Notes under the pieces: model-generated
What the model was told of the DNA's origin: nothing
What the model saw: the letters and a program-made list of their open reading frames with translations, nothing else
Databases searched by the model: none
Assembly (NCBI GenBank): GCA_965205905.1
Contig: CBDBHZ010000012.1
Location: 434,001-498,000, forward strand
Direction of reading: 5' to 3'
DNA length: 64,000 nucleotides
Source of the DNA: JAHZMA01 sp965205905
Lineage (GTDB): Bacteria > Pseudomonadota > Alphaproteobacteria > JABAAW01 > JAHZMA01
Shown: one piece after another, positions 62,210 to 64,000 of the stretch
How positions within the stretch are numbered: the first letter of the stretch is position 1
Layout of the letters: every line of letters starts with the position of its first letter
Program-made: the position numbers and the translations under genes

Positions 62210-62228
62210 CGAGCAAAATTATCCGCCT

Positions 62229-62756
62229 ATGAATATTACTGACCCCATACTCTATGATACGATTGCCATTATTTGCGTGGTTGTTTCAGTGTTTCTTTCA
62301 CTCACCAAAGGTTTGGTGCGCGAGCTTATCTCGCTGACTGAATGGGTGCTTAGCTTCTGGCTAACTTATTTGTTTCACGATATTGCCGCCAATTTGCTTT
62401 CCTCTTATATTCCAGTCGATTCTATAGCGCAATTGGCTGGTGTTGCCACCACTTTTATCACTTTTTGGCTGATTTTATATATTATTGGTAAAAAAATCAT
62501 TGCGGCATTGCACACCAAAATCCCTGCCAAAGCCGATATGATAGGCGGTATTGTCTTTGGTGGATTAAGGGGCGTTGCATTGCCGATTATTGTGTTTAAC
62601 CTGATATTGCTGTTTAGCATATCGCGCGATATGCAACATGCGATTCTTAAAAGCTATAGCTATCAATTCACTCAAAAAATTAGCGAAAATCTGTTCGGGG
62701 TAACGCCGCAAACCATCATTGAGCGCACCAATAAAGATATAGAAAAGCAAATATAG
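62229..62756 (+). CDS. cvpA: CvpA family membrane protein
   Basis: 175-residue inner-membrane protein with four helices (about residues 8-26, 33-52, 64-85, 102-122) and a charged C-terminal tail. TKGLVRELISLTEWVLSFW matches the family start. Named for colicin V production in E. coli; its core role is uncertain, though it recurs next to purF, as here, where purF begins 9 bases later. Confidence 0.88.
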   Translation: MNITDPILYDTIAIICVVVSVFLSLTKGLVRELISLTEWVLSFWLTYLFHDIAANLLSSYIPVDSIAQLAGVATTFITFWLILYIIGKKIIAALHTKIPAKADMIGGIVFGGLRGVALPIIVFNLILLFSISRDMQHAILKSYSYQFTQKISENLFGVTPQTIIERTNKDIEKQI

Positions 62757-62765
62757 GAAAATATC

Positions 62766-64000
62766 ATGCAAAATTTTGATAACAATATATTGAATGCTGG
62801 GCAGACACCATGGGATGATAAATTCCATGAGGAATGCGCGGTATTTGGGATTGCATTTTCGGATGAAGCGTCAAAATTGGCAGTGTTGGGCTTACATGCT
62901 ATGCAACATCGCGGGCAAGAAGCAACTGGCATTTTAAGCAGTGATGGCAAAAAATTTCATGTCCATCGCGCAATGGGGATGGTAGGCGATGTGTTTTCTG
63001 ACCCGAATATTGTCAATCGGCTAGAGGGCAAGCTTGCGCTAGGGCATAACCGCTATTCTACCACTGGCAACACCACGCTTGCCAATATTCAGCCAATGTT
63101 TGCCGATATGGAAACAGGTGGGCTAGCGATTGCCCATAATGGTAATTTTACCAATGCGCTTACCTTGCGTAAAAGTCTAATTCAGGAGGGGGCGATTTTT
63201 CAATCCACTTCTGATACCGAAATTTTACTGCATCTGGCATCACGCGCATCTGGCACAGTGGAGCAACGGCTGATTGATGGCTTAACGCAATTAGAGGGCG
63301 CCTATTCTATCGTTGCGCTGACCGAAAATAATCTGATTGGTGTTCGTGACCCTTATGGCGTGCGCCCGTTGCTATTAGGGCAGTTAGGGGGTAGCTATAT
63401 TTTGGCATCGGAAAGCTGTGCGTTTGATATTATGGGCGCGAAACATATCCGCGATATTGAGCCCGGTGAGATGGTAACGATTGGGCTTGGTGGCATTAGC
63501 AGTCAGTTTCCTTTTGCCAATAAACCGTCAAAATTCTGTATTTTTGAATATATTTATTTTTCGCGTCCCGATTCCCTGATTAACAATCAGCCCGTTTATG
63601 AAATCCGTAAAAATATTGGACGCGAATTGATGAAGCAAGCCAAAATCGATGCTGATTTAGTGGTGCCAGTGCCTGATTCTGGCATTCCATCGGCGCTTGG
63701 CTATGCCGAAGCTTCTGGTATTCCGTTTGATTATGGCATTATCCGCAACCATTATATCGGGCGCACTTTCATTGAACCCTCTGATGAAATTCGGCATTTG
63801 GGTGTTAAATTAAAGCATAATGCCAATCGCGGTATCTTGAATGATAAGAGTATTGTGCTGGTTGATGATTCGATTGTGCGTGGCACCACTTCTAAAAAAA
63901 TTGTTGAGATGCTCCGCATGGCAGGGGTGCGAAAAATCCATATGCTGATTGCCTCACCGCCTACCACTCATTCCTGCTTTTATGGGGTGGATACGCCTGA
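62766..64000 (+). CDS. purF: amidophosphoribosyltransferase, 3' end outside window
   Basis: First committed enzyme of purine synthesis, making 5-phosphoribosylamine from PRPP and glutamine. About 411 residues are visible and the reading frame is still open at base 64000. The nucleophile cysteine lies in EECAVFGIA, near residue 22, so a propeptide would be removed. Class II glutaminase motifs GHNRYSTTGN and IAHNGNFTN and GVRDPYGVRPL follow, then the PRPP site VLVDDSIVRGTTSKK. The start ATG at 62766 is 9 bases after cvpA. Family assignment is certain. Confidence 0.96.
   Translation, partial: MQNFDNNILNAGQTPWDDKFHEECAVFGIAFSDEASKLAVLGLHAMQHRGQEATGILSSDGKKFHVHRAMGMVGDVFSDPNIVNRLEGKLALGHNRYSTTGNTTLANIQPMFADMETGGLAIAHNGNFTNALTLRKSLIQEGAIFQSTSDTEILLHLASRASGTVEQRLIDGLTQLEGAYSIVALTENNLIGVRDPYGVRPLLLGQLGGSYILASESCAFDIMGAKHIRDIEPGEMVTIGLGGISSQFPFANKPSKFCIFEYIYFSRPDSLINNQPVYEIRKNIGRELMKQAKIDADLVVPVPDSGIPSALGYAEASGIPFDYGIIRNHYIGRTFIEPSDEIRHLGVKLKHNANRGILNDKSIVLVDDSIVRGTTSKKIVEMLRMAGVRKIHMLIASPPTTHSCFYGVDTP

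Noticed and set aside
1..64000. CRISPR array, insertion sequences, prophage, toxin-antitoxin, restriction or other defence systems
   Set aside because: No regularly spaced repeats, transposase, integrase, phage structural, toxin-antitoxin or nuclease/methylase defence genes were seen; the window is core housekeeping sequence.

Overview
This AT-rich window is a stretch of core chromosome from an alphaproteobacterium. The evidence is gene order as well as gene content: tatA-tatB-tatC-serS-pcm, fabD-fabG-acpP-fabF-mltG, gatC-gatA-gatB, mutY beside a DUF721 gene, and rpsF-rpsR-rplI-dnaB-alr-(mlaE-mlaF)-radA-cvpA-purF are all arrangements seen in that class. Amino-acid and fatty-acid synthesis, LPS-type glycosyltransferases, heme A synthase and a flagellar-hook-like gene point to a free-living aerobe, not a reduced endosymbiont. 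A marine SAR116/Rhodospirillales-like lineage is plausible, but that is only inference. No prophage, insertion sequence, CRISPR array, toxin-antitoxin or defence island was seen.

Layout. 1-6.4 kb (mostly minus): the 5' part of a PBP5-type carboxypeptidase gene, rlpA, mltB, smpB and dapA, a small unrecognised plus-strand gene, and mgtE. 6.4-13.7 kb: maeB (with a perfect FNR-type box upstream), tRNA-Leu(GAG), lipB, eno, a DUF3179 gene, kdsA and pcm. 13.7-22.2 kb: serS, tatC, tatB, tatA, an orphan ABC ATPase, mltG and the fab cluster. 22.2-30.2 kb: trmFO, a PuuD-like membrane protein, argC, infC (non-AUG start), thrS and two glycosyltransferases. 30.2-40.6 kb: a hydrolase, ppx, rlmE, mutY, a DUF721/DciA-like gene, RNase E/G, a dksA-like gene, a lipoprotein, icd, fmt, def and tRNA-Glu(TTC). 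40.7-49.8 kb: an orphan flagellar-hook-like gene behind a sigma-54-type promoter, ctaA, bamD, recN, a frameshifted ligA, and a bactofilin/M23 endopeptidase pair. 50.0-64.0 kb: gatB, gatA, gatC, mnmA, then the plus-strand block rpsF-rpsR-rplI-dnaB-alr-mlaE-mlaF-radA-cvpA-purF, with purF cut by the window end.

How the genes fit together. Envelope functions recur: wall trimming and hydrolysis (DacA, RlpA, MltB, MltG, LmdC-like M23), a bactofilin scaffold, outer-membrane assembly (BamD), lipid trafficking (MlaE/F), and supply of Kdo and sugars (KdsA, two glycosyltransferases). Translation and tRNA quality control form the second theme: SmpB, SerS, ThrS, IF3, GatCAB, MnmA, TrmFO, Def/Fmt, RlmE and ribosomal proteins S6/S18/L9. 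Replication and repair are represented by DnaB, a DciA-like protein, LigA, RecN, RadA and MutY.

I did not find a clearly new multi-gene system. The signals most worth checking are small: the sigma-54 promoter of the orphan hook gene, the AUC/AUU start of infC, the single-base ligA frameshift, the FNR box before maeB, the bactofilin/M23 promoter with a palindrome at its predicted start point, and the stacked hairpins between rplI and dnaB.
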